Of a stretch of 64,000 nucleotides of DNA, positions 34,514 through 43,880 are shown in pieces. Below the pieces are notes generated by a model. That model saw nothing but the letters and a program-made list of their open reading frames with translations. It did no database searches and was not told the DNA's origin. The stretch spans positions 310,001-374,000 of the forward strand of contig CAWDYI010000020.1 in the NCBI GenBank assembly GCA_963806395.1, written 5' to 3'. The translations under genes were made by a program, and so were the position numbers. This DNA comes from DASSUW01 sp963806395. Its GTDB lineage: Bacteria > Actinomycetota > Thermoleophilia > Solirubrobacterales > Solirubrobacteraceae. Within the stretch, counting starts at the first letter, position 1. Each line of letters starts with the position of its first letter.

Positions 34514-36064
34514 GTGCTCCGTCTCGCCGACCTGCTCGCGGAGGAGTCGTTCGCGCTCGAGCTGCTGAGCGGCGGGCCGGAGGCGGCGACGCGCGAGGTG
34601 CGCGGTGCGCACGCCGTCGAGGTCGACGCGCCGGCGCGCTGGCTCGGGCCCGACTGGATCATGCTCACGACCGGCGTGCGGCTGCGCGGGAACGCGGAGG
34701 CGCAGCGAGAGCTCGTCCCGCAGCTCGAGGCGGGCGGGGCGTGCGCGCTCGGCTTCGGCACCGGCCTCGGCTTCAAGCGCGTGCCGCCGGCGCTCGTCGA
34801 GGTGGCGCGGGCACACGGCTTCCCGCTGTTCGCGGTGCCGTACGAGACGCCGTTCCGGGAGATCATCCACTTCGTCGACAGCTCGCTCACGAGCGGCGAG
34901 GAGCAGGTGTTCCGGAGGCTGACGGCGCTCCAGCGCTACCTCGTCGATGCGCTGCGGACGCCGCAGCCGGAGCGCGCGATGGTCGACCGGCTGGCGCAGT
35001 TCCTCGACGCGAGCGTCCTGCTCCTGAGCGCCGACGGGGAGCCCGAGATCGTCGCCGGCAAGCCGCCGGTGGCCGAGCTGCTGCGCGCCGTGTGCGGCCA
35101 GCCGGCCGGGCTGCTCGAGCTCGAGGTCGCCGGCTGGCACGCCGTCGCGATGCCGATCGTCGCGCGAGCCGACCAGCCGACGCGCTCGCTCGTGCTGGCG
35201 AGCCCGCGCCGCGGCTTCATCGACAAGCTCGCGAAGCCCGCCGCCGAGGCCACCGCCCCGCTGCTGGCCGCGATGGCGCAGCTCAGCGACGTCGTCCGCG
35301 ACCAGGAGCAGGCCGTCAAGGCGGCGCTGCTGGAGGAGGCGCTCGAGCCGGCCGAGGCGCGCGACCTGCTGCCGCTGGCCGCGCGCGCCGCAGCGTTCGG
35401 GCTCGACTTCTCGCTGCCGGCGCGGCTCGTCGTCGTCCGCTCGCCGCTCGACCTCTCCGGTGTGCGCCGCGAGCTGGTCGCCGAGCTCGATCACGCCCAC
35501 ATCCCGCACCTCGCCCACCGGCGCGCAGGCTCGCTCGCCGTGCTCGTGCAGGGGCCGGACGAGGCGGTCGAGGCCGCGCTCGCGGCCGCGTGCGAGGCAC
35601 TGCCGGACGTCGCGATCGGGATCGGGCGGCCGGTCGCGGCGATCGCCGACGCGCACCACTCGCTGCGCGACGCCGAGCTCGCGGTCGACCCGGCGCGGCG
35701 GATCACGCGGTTCGAGGACTTCGATCTCGCGACGTTCATGGTCAGCGAGATCCCGCCCGACCGGCTCGATCCGAAGCTCGAGGAGATCCTCTCGGTCCTG
35801 CGGGCGAATCCGGCGCTGCACGAGGCGCTGAGCGCCTACTTCGCGCACGACCTCGACATCGCCGCCACGGCCGCGTCGCTGCACATGCACCGCAACTCGC
35901 TGCGCTACCGGCTGGCACGCGCGGAGCAGGTGCTCGGCCGCTCGCTCAAGCAGCCCGCGACGATCGCCGCCGTCCACATCGCGCTCGTCGCCGAGGCGGG
36001 CGCACAGAGCCGGCGGCCGAGTTTGGACGGCCCACGATTGCCCGCGGGCGCCGGACAGCCATAG
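34514..36064 (+). CDS. PucR-family transcriptional regulator
   Basis: 516 residues from GTG 34514. The N-terminal PucR sensor domain runs about 10-130 (VEVDAPARWLGPDWIMLTTG, VARAHGFPLFAVP). A GGDEF-like middle follows, and the C-terminal PucR helix-turn-helix is at the end (FAHDLDIAATAASLHMHRNS, LRYRLARAEQVLGRSL). PucR proteins control purine, GABA or amine use. It is 12 bases upstream of the decarboxylase gene and in the same operon, so local control of arginine/agmatine metabolism is likely. Confidence 0.87.
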   Translation: MLRLADLLAEESFALELLSGGPEAATREVRGAHAVEVDAPARWLGPDWIMLTTGVRLRGNAEAQRELVPQLEAGGACALGFGTGLGFKRVPPALVEVARAHGFPLFAVPYETPFREIIHFVDSSLTSGEEQVFRRLTALQRYLVDALRTPQPERAMVDRLAQFLDASVLLLSADGEPEIVAGKPPVAELLRAVCGQPAGLLELEVAGWHAVAMPIVARADQPTRSLVLASPRRGFIDKLAKPAAEATAPLLAAMAQLSDVVRDQEQAVKAALLEEALEPAEARDLLPLAARAAAFGLDFSLPARLVVVRSPLDLSGVRRELVAELDHAHIPHLAHRRAGSLAVLVQGPDEAVEAALAAACEALPDVAIGIGRPVAAIADAHHSLRDAELAVDPARRITRFEDFDLATFMVSEIPPDRLDPKLEEILSVLRANPALHEALSAYFAHDLDIAATAASLHMHRNSLRYRLARAEQVLGRSLKQPATIAAVHIALVAEAGAQSRRPSLDGPRLPAGAGQP

Positions 36065-36076
36065 GATCGCCGCTCG

Positions 36077-37552
36077 ATGGACGTCAACGAACAGCCCACC
36101 GCGCCCTACCTGGACGCCGTCGTCGCGTACGCGTTCCGCGGTCCCGGGCGCTACCACGTGCCCGGCCACAAGGGCGGCCCCGGCGCCGACCCGGGCGTGC
36201 GGCGCGCGATCGGGCCGGATGCGCTCGCCACCGACATCCCGCAGGACATCCACGGGATCGACCTCGGGCCGTCCCCGACGCCGTTCGAGCGCGCCGAGCG
36301 GCTCGCCGCCGAGGCGTTCGGCGCGCGGCGCACCTTCTTCCTCACCAACGGGGCGACGCAGGGCAACCACACGCTGTGCCTGGCGCTCGCGCCGCTCGGC
36401 ACGCGGATCGTCGCCCAGCGCAACTCGCACGCCTCGATCGTCGACGGGCTGGTGCTCAGCGGCGGGCTGCCGAGCTTCGTCGCGCCCGAGTACGACGGCG
36501 AGCTCGGGATCACCCATTGCGTCACGCCGGAGGCGCTCGAGGCGGCGCTGCGCGCCGCGCCGGATGCGAAGGCGGCGTTCATCGTGTCGCCGACGTACTA
36601 CGGCATGGCCGCCGACGTCGCCGGCTGCGCCGAGGTCGCGCACCGCGCCGGCGTGCCGCTCGTCGTCGACCAGTCGTGGGGCCCGCACTTCGGCTTCCAC
36701 GAAGGACTGCCGCCGACCGCGTTGTCCCAGGGCGCCGACTCCATGCTCACGAGCACGCACAAGATCGCGGGCTCGCTGACGCAGAGCGCGATGCTGCACA
36801 TCGGCGACAGCGGCCGGATCGACCCGGGCGCGATCGCCCGCGCGCTGCGGCTGCTGCGCTCGACGAGCCCGTCGTCGCTGCTGATGCTCTCGCTCGACGG
36901 CGCGCGGCGCCAGCTCTCGCTGCACGGCGAGCAGCTCCTGTACGAGACGCTCGAGGCGATCGACGTCGCGCGCGCGAAGCTCCAGACCATCGACGGGATC
37001 GCGCTCGTCGATGCGTCGCTGATCGGCCAGATGGGCGTGGCCGGCTACGACCCGCTGCGGATCGTGCTCGACGTGCGCGGAACGGGGTGCACCGGCTACG
37101 AGATCGCCGACGCGCTGCGCCGGTCGTACGACGTCCACGTCGAGCTCCCGATGCAGGCGACGGTCGTCTTCGTGGTCGGCCTCGGCGAATCCGCCGCCGC
37201 GCTGCGGCGCCTCGCCGGTGACGTCGACGAGGTCGTCAAGCGGCTGAGCGAGCCTGGGGCGACCGCCCCGATCGTCCCGCCGGCCGCGGCGCTCGGCTAC
37301 GAGGTCGCCGTGTCGCCGCGCGACGCATTCCTCGGCGAGGCCGAGCAGGTTCCGGTCGACGACGCGGTCGGGCGGATCTCCTGCGAGTCGATCGCCAGCT
37401 ACCCGCCCGGCGTTCCCGCCCTGCTGCCCGGCGAGCGCATCCCCGCCGAGACGGTCGTGTACCTGCGCGAGCTGGCGGCCAGCGGCGCGCGGCTGCACGG
37501 CGCGAGCGACCCGGCGTTCGAGACCATCAACGTCCTCCGAGAGGGGCCATGA
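36077..37552 (+). CDS. Orn/Lys/Arg decarboxylase family protein (probable arginine decarboxylase)
   Basis: A 491-residue fold-type I PLP decarboxylase. YHVPGHKGGPGADP at the N-terminus, FFLTNGATQGNHTLCLAL, PTYYGMAADVAG, and PLP lysine in SMLTSTHKIAGSLTQ. Relatives are the short Bacillus SpeA-type enzymes. The stop overlaps the start of an agmatinase gene, strongly implying arginine to agmatine. Lysine or ornithine remain possible. Confidence 0.85.
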   Translation: MDVNEQPTAPYLDAVVAYAFRGPGRYHVPGHKGGPGADPGVRRAIGPDALATDIPQDIHGIDLGPSPTPFERAERLAAEAFGARRTFFLTNGATQGNHTLCLALAPLGTRIVAQRNSHASIVDGLVLSGGLPSFVAPEYDGELGITHCVTPEALEAALRAAPDAKAAFIVSPTYYGMAADVAGCAEVAHRAGVPLVVDQSWGPHFGFHEGLPPTALSQGADSMLTSTHKIAGSLTQSAMLHIGDSGRIDPGAIARALRLLRSTSPSSLLMLSLDGARRQLSLHGEQLLYETLEAIDVARAKLQTIDGIALVDASLIGQMGVAGYDPLRIVLDVRGTGCTGYEIADALRRSYDVHVELPMQATVVFVVGLGESAAALRRLAGDVDEVVKRLSEPGATAPIVPPAAALGYEVAVSPRDAFLGEAEQVPVDDAVGRISCESIASYPPGVPALLPGERIPAETVVYLRELAASGARLHGASDPAFETINVLREGP

Positions 37553-38511
37553 TCGACCCGCAGGAGCGCTGGGCTCAGTACGGCGAGAAGCCCGACTACG
37601 CGGGGCTGCTGACGTTCGCAGGCGTCCCGTTCACGCAGGACCCGGCCGAGCTGGTCGGCTACGACGTCGCCGTCGTCGGCGCGCCGATGGACGACTTGGT
37701 CTCCGACCGGCCGGGCACGCGGTTCGCGCCGCGCGCGATCCGGGCCGCGAGCTGCCCGCCGGGGCCGCACCTGGAGGTCAAGGTCGACGCCTTCGAAGAC
37801 CTGCGCGTGCTCGACTTCGGCGACGCGCCGGTGATCCCGGCCGACCCCGGGCGCTCGCACGACGCGATCCAGGCCACGGTCGGCCAGGTGCTCATCGCCG
37901 GCGTGCTGCCCGCCGTCCTCGGCGGCGACCACTCGGTCACCGAACCGGCCGTACGCGCGTGCGCTGCCGTGCACGGGCCGATCGGCGTCGTGCACTTCGA
38001 CACCCACACCGACACCGGCGCCGAGGTGTTCGGCGTCGAGCGCTCGCACGGCACGTTCATGAAGCGCCTGATCGACGCGGGCGACGTCGACGGCTCCCGC
38101 TACGCCCAGATCGGCCTGCGCGGCTACTGGCCGGGCGAGGTCGAGTTCGGCTGGCAGGCCGAGCGCGGGATCACGAGCCTGTTCATGCACGACGTGCGCG
38201 ATCTCGGGATCCGCGAGGTGGTCTCCCGTGCGATCGCCGCGGTCGGGGCCGGCCCGGTGTACCTGACGGTCGACGTCGACGTGCTCGATCCCGCCTTCAT
38301 CCCCGGCACCGGGACGCCGGAGCCCGGCGGGATGACGGCGAGCGACCTGCTGCTCGCGGTCCGCATCGTCGCGGCCGAGCTCGACCTCGTCGGGCTCGAC
38401 GTCGTCGAGGTGATCCCGACCGCGGTCGGCTCGGCCGACTACGCGTCGCTGGTCGCCGACCGCGTCGTGCGTGAGGCGCTGACCGGAATCGCGCTGCGCC
38501 GCCGCCGCTAG
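37549..38511 (+). CDS. speB: Agmatinase-family ureohydrolase 1
   Basis: A 320-residue Mn2+ ureohydrolase. The metal residues expected are H128 (GGDHS), D151, H153 and D155 (DTHTD) and D242, D244 (DVDVLDP). It begins four bases before the decarboxylase stop and so forms a decarboxylase-ureohydrolase pair making putrescine and urea. A close paralogue lies at 54833, with shared starts such as YGEKPDYAGLL. Confidence 0.87.
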   Translation: MIDPQERWAQYGEKPDYAGLLTFAGVPFTQDPAELVGYDVAVVGAPMDDLVSDRPGTRFAPRAIRAASCPPGPHLEVKVDAFEDLRVLDFGDAPVIPADPGRSHDAIQATVGQVLIAGVLPAVLGGDHSVTEPAVRACAAVHGPIGVVHFDTHTDTGAEVFGVERSHGTFMKRLIDAGDVDGSRYAQIGLRGYWPGEVEFGWQAERGITSLFMHDVRDLGIREVVSRAIAAVGAGPVYLTVDVDVLDPAFIPGTGTPEPGGMTASDLLLAVRIVAAELDLVGLDVVEVIPTAVGSADYASLVADRVVREALTGIALRRRR

Positions 38512-38562
38512 CGCACGGCACCAGCGTCGCGGATGGGCAAGCGCCACACCGTGGCCCTGGCG

Positions 38563-38591
38563 TTGACGCGCCCTTGCGCAGGTGATAGAAC
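38563..38591 (+). promoter_or_regulatory. Candidate sigma70-type promoter of the BCCT gene
   Basis: TTGACG (38563-38568), 17 bases, then TAGAAC (38586-38591), about 45 bases before the BCCT start. The following leader has GTGATA and TATCAC as inverted words at 38582-38587 and 38613-38618. Confidence 0.4.
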
Positions 38592-38636
38592 GCCACCCGG
38601 GAAGGCCTGATATATCACGCTTCGGGGAGGTACGGC

Positions 38637-40268
38637 GTGGACAGCGACTCGAACCCACCGCAGCACGGCGCGGACAGCGACGCCAACCCGTCGGGGAGCG
38701 GCCGAGTCGACCCTGTGGTCTTCGGTGTCTCCGCGGCCATCTCGGCTGCTTTCGTTCTATGGGGGGTGCTCGACCCCGACAGCGTCGCGACGGTGGCCGA
38801 CGATGTCCTGACCTGGATCATCGCGACCTTCGGCTGGGTGTTCGTCATCTCCACGGCGGCGTTCCTCGTCTTTGCCGCCGTCCTGGCCTTCAGCCGGTTC
38901 GGGCGGCTGCGCCTCGGCCGGGACGACGATCGGCCCGAGTTCCGGACCGTGTCGTGGATCGCGATGATGTTCAGCGCCGGGATGGGCATCGGTCTGATGT
39001 TCTTCGCGGTCGCCGAGCCGATCACACACCTGACCGCGCCGCCCGCGGGGACGGCCAGGGCGGGCTCGGAAGCGGCCGCCCAGCAGGCGATGTCCCTGTC
39101 GTACTTCCACTGGGCCCTACATCCCTGGGCGATCTACGCGATCGTCGGGCTGGCGCTCGCCTACTTCACCTTCCGGCGCGGCCTGCCGAACCTGATCAGC
39201 TCTGCCTTTTACCCGCTGCTCGGTGACCGCATCCACGGCCCGATCGGCAAGTCGATCGACATCCTCGCGATCTTCGCGACGCTGTTCGGCAGCGCGACCT
39301 CGCTCGGTCTCGGCGCGCTTCAGATCAACAGCGGGCTCGACTTCCTGTGGGGGGTGGAGCCGGCCAACGGCATCGCGGTCGCGATCATCGCCGTGCTCAC
39401 GCTCGCCTTCGTCCTGTCGGCGGTGTCCGGCGTTCACCGCGGCATCCAGTGGCTCAGCAACGCGAACATGGTGCTCGCGATCGGCCTGCTCGTCTTCCTG
39501 CTGGTGGTCGGGCCGACCGTCTTCCAGTTCGAGACGCTCGTCGAGTCGATCGGCGGCTACCTGACCACGATCGTCCCTGCGAGCTTCCGCACGGGTGCAT
39601 TCGGGGACGAAGAGTGGCTTTCCGCCTGGACGATCTTCTACTGGGCCTGGTGGATCTCGTGGGCACCGTTCGTCGGAACGTTCATCGCGCGGATCTCGAG
39701 GGGGCGCACCATCCGCGAGTTCGTGGTGGGCGTGCTCGTGATCCCGAGCGGAGTGAGCTTCGTCTGGTTCGCCGTGTTCGGCGGGGCCGCGATCGACCTG
39801 CAACTCAGCGGCGCGGCCGACCTCGGCGAGATCGTCGGCACCCCCGAGGTGGCCCTGTTCACGACGCTCGAGGAGTTCCCGCTGTCCGGGATCACCTCGT
39901 TCGTGGTGATCGTGCTGGTCGCCTTGTTCTTCATCAGCGGAGCGGACGCCGCCTCGCTCGTGATGGGCATGTTGTCGTCGTACGGCAGCCTGTCGCCACG
40001 GCGCGCCGTCACGGTGGTGTGGGGAGTGTCCACCGGGGCGGCCGCGGCGATTCTGCTGCTGGCGGACGGCTTGGCGGCGCTCCAGCAGGCCGCGATCATC
40101 GCCGCAGCGCCGTTCACGGTGGTGATGATCGGCCTGTGCGTCTCCCTGTTCAAGGGCCTTGCGGCCGACATCGCCCCCGTCCTCCGTCCCGAGCCCACCG
40201 ACGTAGCGCCGACGCCCGCGTCGCACCCGCAAGTGTCCGTGCCCCCCACCGTCGCGGGCGGTTCGTGA
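38637..40268 (+). CDS. BCCT-family betaine/choline/carnitine-type transporter
   Basis: A 543-residue, roughly 12-helix membrane transporter. GMGIGLMFFAVAEP and the tryptophan-rich WTIFYWAWWISWAPFVGTF with ARISRGRTIREF are BCCT signatures. GTG start at 38637, with GGGGAGG 7 bases before. The N- and C-terminal tails are polar and cytoplasmic. It probably imports a quaternary ammonium compound by Na+ or H+ symport, as osmolyte or nutrient. Hsp20 follows after 26 bases. Confidence 0.9.
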   Translation: MDSDSNPPQHGADSDANPSGSGRVDPVVFGVSAAISAAFVLWGVLDPDSVATVADDVLTWIIATFGWVFVISTAAFLVFAAVLAFSRFGRLRLGRDDDRPEFRTVSWIAMMFSAGMGIGLMFFAVAEPITHLTAPPAGTARAGSEAAAQQAMSLSYFHWALHPWAIYAIVGLALAYFTFRRGLPNLISSAFYPLLGDRIHGPIGKSIDILAIFATLFGSATSLGLGALQINSGLDFLWGVEPANGIAVAIIAVLTLAFVLSAVSGVHRGIQWLSNANMVLAIGLLVFLLVVGPTVFQFETLVESIGGYLTTIVPASFRTGAFGDEEWLSAWTIFYWAWWISWAPFVGTFIARISRGRTIREFVVGVLVIPSGVSFVWFAVFGGAAIDLQLSGAADLGEIVGTPEVALFTTLEEFPLSGITSFVVIVLVALFFISGADAASLVMGMLSSYGSLSPRRAVTVVWGVSTGAAAAILLLADGLAALQQAAIIAAAPFTVVMIGLCVSLFKGLAADIAPVLRPEPTDVAPTPASHPQVSVPPTVAGGS

Positions 40269-40294
40269 CCCCCGCCGCGCCGAGAGGAGAGCAG

Positions 40295-40786
40295 ATGCCC
40301 GACCGACACCACAGCAGCTTCCGCGGGCTGTACGACGTGTTCGCGGAGATGGCGCGCATGCGAGAGCACGTCACCCACGGGGATTCCGCGCAGGATCAAT
40401 CCACAGGGGCCAGGGTCTGGGTCCCCGCGACCGACATCTTCGTCGACGGGGACGACTTCGTGATCCGCTGCGAGCTGGCCGGCGTCGCGAAGAGCGACGT
40501 CACCGTCTCGCTCGCGGGCGGCCAGCTCTGGATCTCGGGTGAACGCAAGGACGCGCCGGACGCCGACGATGACTCCTTCTACGTTCGCGAGCGCCGCTAC
40601 GGCCCCTTCCGGCGGACCATCGCGCTGCCCGAGACGGCGGCGGTCGACCGGATCACCGCCACGGTCGAGGACGGCCTGCTCGAGATCGTCGTCAAGGGCT
40701 GCGCGGTGGGGGACGATCACCAGCAGATCGAGATCGCGGGCGCCGAATCGACCGAGATCAGGCTGGACGTCGGCGGCGACGGCTAG
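40295..40786 (+). CDS. Hsp20/alpha-crystallin small heat-shock protein
   Basis: 163 residues with GAGAGGAG before ATG 40295. The alpha-crystallin domain spans about 45-145: VPATDIFVDGDDFVIRCEL, VTVSLAGGQLWISGERK, RYGPFRRTIALPE, and EDGLLEIVVKG. An ATP-independent holdase in the cytoplasm. It is in tandem with the BCCT gene, which may reflect a shared stress response. Confidence 0.9.
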   Translation: MPDRHHSSFRGLYDVFAEMARMREHVTHGDSAQDQSTGARVWVPATDIFVDGDDFVIRCELAGVAKSDVTVSLAGGQLWISGERKDAPDADDDSFYVRERRYGPFRRTIALPETAAVDRITATVEDGLLEIVVKGCAVGDDHQQIEIAGAESTEIRLDVGGDG

Positions 40787-40815
40787 CTCCGCGTCAGCGT
40801 GCCTTCTCTGCGTCA

Positions 40816-41937
40816 TCAGCGCAGGGTGCGCACGAACCGGCGGAGGTCGTCGACGAGCAGATCGGGCGCGTCCTGGGCCGCGAAGTGTGAGCCGCGGTCG
40901 TGTTCGGTCCACTGCACGATGTTGCGGTGGTCCCGGTCGGCGAACGGGCGGATCGACCGGAAGTCGTTCGCGAAGACCGCGACCGCGGTCGCTGTCGTCG
41001 TCGGCTCGGCGGGCCGGTCCGTGTCCTGGCGGTCCTCCCAGTAGAAGCGCGCCGACGACGCTGCGGTCCCGGTCAGCCAGTAGAGCGTGACGTTGGCCAG
41101 GATGTAGTCGCGGTCGACGGCGTCGCCGAACAGCTGACAGCTCCAGCCGAGCTGCCCGGCCGGCGAATCGTGCAGCGCGTACGCGAGCGTCTGCGGCTGG
41201 GTCGATTGCAGCTGGTTGAACGCCGACATCTGTTCGTTGAACGTCTGCAGGAACTCGAGCTTGGCCATGTCGTCGCGGGACAGGGCGGCGAACTCCGCCG
41301 GATCGCCTGACGGGAAGCTGAACAACTGGGTGACGTGCACGCCGGCGCAGTGGGCGGGGTCGGCACGGCCGACCTCCGGCGAGACCAGCGACCCGGCGTC
41401 GTTGCCCATCGCCACGTAGCGGTCGTAGCCGAGCCGGGCCATCAGCTCGGCCCACGCCCGTGCCGTGCGCCGGCTGCCCCAGCCCAGCTCCGCGGGGCGC
41501 CCGGAGAACCCGAACCCCGGCAACGACGGGATCACCAGGTCGACCGCGTCGGCCGGGTCGCCGCCGTGGGCCCGCGGGTCGGTCAGCGGCCCGATCAGGT
41601 CGACGTACTCGAACACCGACATCGGCCAGCCGTGCGTCGCGATCACGGCGAGCGCGTCGGGCTCGGGCGATCGCACGTGGATGAAGTGGATCGGCAGCCC
41701 GTCGACGGTGGTCGTGAACTGCGGGTGCGCGTTGAGCTTCGCCTCCTGAGCACGCCAGTCGAACCCGTCGGTCCAGTAGTCGATCAGCGCGGTGAGGTAG
41801 TCCAGCGGCACGCCCTGGGCGAGGCCGACACCGGGGATCTCGTCGGGGAACCTGGTGCGGGACAGCCGCTGTCGCAGGTCATCGAGGTCCTGCTGGGGCG
41901 CGTCGGCGCGGAAGGCGGTGATGTCTGTGGCGTTCAT
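40816..41937 (-). CDS. Epoxide hydrolase (EHN-type alpha/beta hydrolase)
   Basis: 373 residues. The N-terminal EHN domain is FRADAPQQDLDDLRQRLSRT to about residue 100. The oxyanion motif is HGWP, and the nucleophile elbow GNDAGS supplies the Asp. The C-terminal His is likely in RGSHFAAQDAP. It opens epoxides to diols. ATG 41937 is preferred. An ATG at 41967 would begin inside a palindromic operator. Divergent from a WYL regulator. Confidence 0.87.
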   Translation of the reverse strand: MNATDITAFRADAPQQDLDDLRQRLSRTRFPDEIPGVGLAQGVPLDYLTALIDYWTDGFDWRAQEAKLNAHPQFTTTVDGLPIHFIHVRSPEPDALAVIATHGWPMSVFEYVDLIGPLTDPRAHGGDPADAVDLVIPSLPGFGFSGRPAELGWGSRRTARAWAELMARLGYDRYVAMGNDAGSLVSPEVGRADPAHCAGVHVTQLFSFPSGDPAEFAALSRDDMAKLEFLQTFNEQMSAFNQLQSTQPQTLAYALHDSPAGQLGWSCQLFGDAVDRDYILANVTLYWLTGTAASSARFYWEDRQDTDRPAEPTTTATAVAVFANDFRSIRPFADRDHRNIVQWTEHDRGSHFAAQDAPDLLVDDLRRFVRTLR

Positions 41938-41956
41938 GGCGCGACTTGTACGGCCT

Positions 41957-41981
41957 AATGCGGTCATCTATTGACCGCATT
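41957..41981. promoter_or_regulatory. Perfect operator palindrome between epoxide hydrolase and WYL regulator genes
   Basis: AATGCGGTCA and TGACCGCATT are perfect 10-bp arms with a 5-base centre (TCTAT). The palindrome lies 20 bases from each divergent start. Most likely the binding site of the adjacent WYL regulator. Confidence 0.7.
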
Positions 41982-42000
41982 CGGTGAGAGACTTCGCGTC

Positions 42001-42957
42001 GTGATCGAGACGTCGGCGCGGCTGCTGGCACTGCTCGGCGTGCTGCAGCGCCGCGCCGGCTGGAGCGGTCCCGAGCTGGCCGCCGAGCTCGGCGTCGGCG
42101 TGCGCACGATCCGCCGTGATGTCACCAAGCTCCGGCAGCTGGGCTATCCGATCGACGCCGATCCAGGACTCGCCGGCGGGTACCGGCTCGGTGCCGGCGC
42201 GCAGATGCCGCCGCTCCTGCTCGACGACGAGGAGGCGATCGCGGTGGCGGTCAGTCTGCGCACCGCCGCCGGCGGCACCGTCGCCGGGATCGAGGAGACG
42301 TCGGTGCGCGCGCTCGCCAAGCTCGAGCAGGTCATGCCCCCGCACCTGCGCCGTCGCGTCAGCGCCCTCATCACCTACACGGTCGCGCTGTCCGGTGGCC
42401 GGCCCGTGGTCGACCCCGGGCTGCTCGCCGCACTCGCAGCGGCGTGCCGTGACCGTGAGCAATTGCGGTTCGACTACACGGGCAGCGACAAGGTGACGCG
42501 CCGGCGGCGGGTCGAACCGCACCGCTTGTCGCATCTCGGCGATCGCTGGTTCCTGGTCGCCTGGGATCTGGACCGCGACGAGTGGCGCAGCTTCCCCGTG
42601 GACCGGATCGAGACGATGCCCACCAGCGACCGCCGTTTCGCGCCGCGGCCCGCGCCCGAGGGAGGGTTCGAGACCTACGTCGCCCGGTCGGCGTCGGCGC
42701 AACGCGACCGTCACCAGGCGCGCGTCGTGCTGCATGCGCCGATGCACGAGATGCTCGAGCGCGTCCCGCCCGAGTACGGCACGCTCGAGGAGATCGACGC
42801 CACGAGCTGCCTGCTGCGGACCGGCCACGCCTGGCTGGGCGGCATCGCCGTCTACGTGGCCTACATCGGCGTCGACTTCACGGTCGTCGACCCACCCGAG
42901 CTCGCCGCCGAGCTCCGCACGCTCGCCGCCCGGTTCGCCCGCGCGGCGGCCGGCTAG
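42001..42957 (+). CDS. HTH-WYL transcriptional regulator (YafY type)
   Basis: 318 residues from GTG 42001. The N-terminal winged HTH is ARLLALLGVLQRRAGW, then VRTIRRDVTKLRQLGYPI. The WYL domain at about 135-220 has RRVEPHRLSHLGDRWFLVAW and RSFPVDRIETM. A C-terminal WCX-like part follows. WYL proteins bind nucleic acids or small ligands. An upstream TTG at 41971 is inside the palindrome and less likely. It overlaps the convergent Usp gene by four bases at the stops. Confidence 0.85.
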   Translation: MIETSARLLALLGVLQRRAGWSGPELAAELGVGVRTIRRDVTKLRQLGYPIDADPGLAGGYRLGAGAQMPPLLLDDEEAIAVAVSLRTAAGGTVAGIEETSVRALAKLEQVMPPHLRRRVSALITYTVALSGGRPVVDPGLLAALAAACRDREQLRFDYTGSDKVTRRRRVEPHRLSHLGDRWFLVAWDLDRDEWRSFPVDRIETMPTSDRRFAPRPAPEGGFETYVARSASAQRDRHQARVVLHAPMHEMLERVPPEYGTLEEIDATSCLLRTGHAWLGGIAVYVAYIGVDFTVVDPPELAAELRTLAARFARAAAG

Positions 42958-43880
42958 CCGGGCGGCTCCGCCTGCACGGCTTCGTCCGCCAGCTCTGCGG
43001 CGACGCCGCGAGGCACCACGACGACCGGGACCGGCGAGTGCTGGACGATCTTCGACGACCGCGAGCCGAGGAAGACGCGCGCGACCGGCCCGATCGCGCT
43101 GGAGCCGACAACGAGCACGTCGCCGTCCTCCCACTCGATGTCCTCGAGCGCTTCGTCCCACGTCTCGCCGCGGCCGACGACGGCCTCGCAATCGGGCGGC
43201 ACCGACGCGAGGTCCTGGACCTCCTCCAGCACGGCGCGCTGCGCCGCCTCGATCTGCTGCACCCACTCGCGCACCAGCGAGTCGTCGGACTCGCGCCCGA
43301 CGGCGACCGTGTACGGCGCGCGCGGCCGGACGGCGAACGAGGCGAGCCGCAGCGACGCCCCGACCCGCGCGGCGACCCCCGCCGCGGCGACCACGAGGTC
43401 GTCCTGGGATCCGCCGAAGGCCGCCGTCACCCGGCGCACGCGCGCGTCGGGCTTCGCGCGGAACCCGCGCGGCGCGAGCGCGACCGGGATCGGGGAGCTG
43501 TGGAGCAGGCGGCCGGTCGCGCTGCCGAGCGTGACGTGCCCGGACCCGCCGGTCGATGCCGAGCCGGCCACGATCAGGCTCGCCTCGTGTTTCTCGGCCA
43601 GCTCGAGGAGGCCGGAGGGCGTGGAGCGTGCGTGATGCACGACCGTGGTCACCGGGATGTCCTGTGGCAGCCGCGCGCGGGCCTGCTCGAGGACGTCCTC
43701 GGCGACGCCGTCGAGGTGCTCGTGGTACTCCGCATCCACGCGCGCCGGGCTCGGCGGCCAGGTGCCGGGGACGACGGCGCAGAGCACGAGGTCGTCCTTC
43801 GCCGAGCGGGCCAGCATGCCCCCCAGGTGGAGCATCGCCCGTCCGCGCCCGTCGGGCGCGACACCCACGACCAGGGTCAC
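42954..43880 (-). CDS. Tandem universal stress protein
   Basis: 308 residues holding two UspA domains. Each ends with an ATP-binding type loop: VAGSASTGGSGHVTLGSATG near residue 110-130 and VGSSAIGPVARVFLGSRSS near 270, each followed by HSPVPV-like strands. GTG start 43880 overlaps the permease stop (GTGA), with AGGAG upstream. Coupling to an amino-acid permease suggests a regulatory or energy-sensing partner role (inference). Confidence 0.87.
   Translation of the reverse strand: MTLVVGVAPDGRGRAMLHLGGMLARSAKDDLVLCAVVPGTWPPSPARVDAEYHEHLDGVAEDVLEQARARLPQDIPVTTVVHHARSTPSGLLELAEKHEASLIVAGSASTGGSGHVTLGSATGRLLHSSPIPVALAPRGFRAKPDARVRRVTAAFGGSQDDLVVAAAGVAARVGASLRLASFAVRPRAPYTVAVGRESDDSLVREWVQQIEAAQRAVLEEVQDLASVPPDCEAVVGRGETWDEALEDIEWEDGDVLVVGSSAIGPVARVFLGSRSSKIVQHSPVPVVVVPRGVAAELADEAVQAEPPG

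Noticed and set aside
33989..37498. Minus-strand open frame of over 1100 codons opposite PucR and the decarboxylase
   Set aside because: The product is Arg/Gln/His-rich with no domains and lies antisense to two well-recognised genes. Only its last 131 codons, from ATG 34384, form a real SnoaL-like gene.
38637..40268. BCCT leader inverted words GTGATA/TATCAC as a riboswitch or BetI-type operator
   Set aside because: Only six-base arms with 25 bases between them, and no recognised aptamer. Noted only within the promoter entry.
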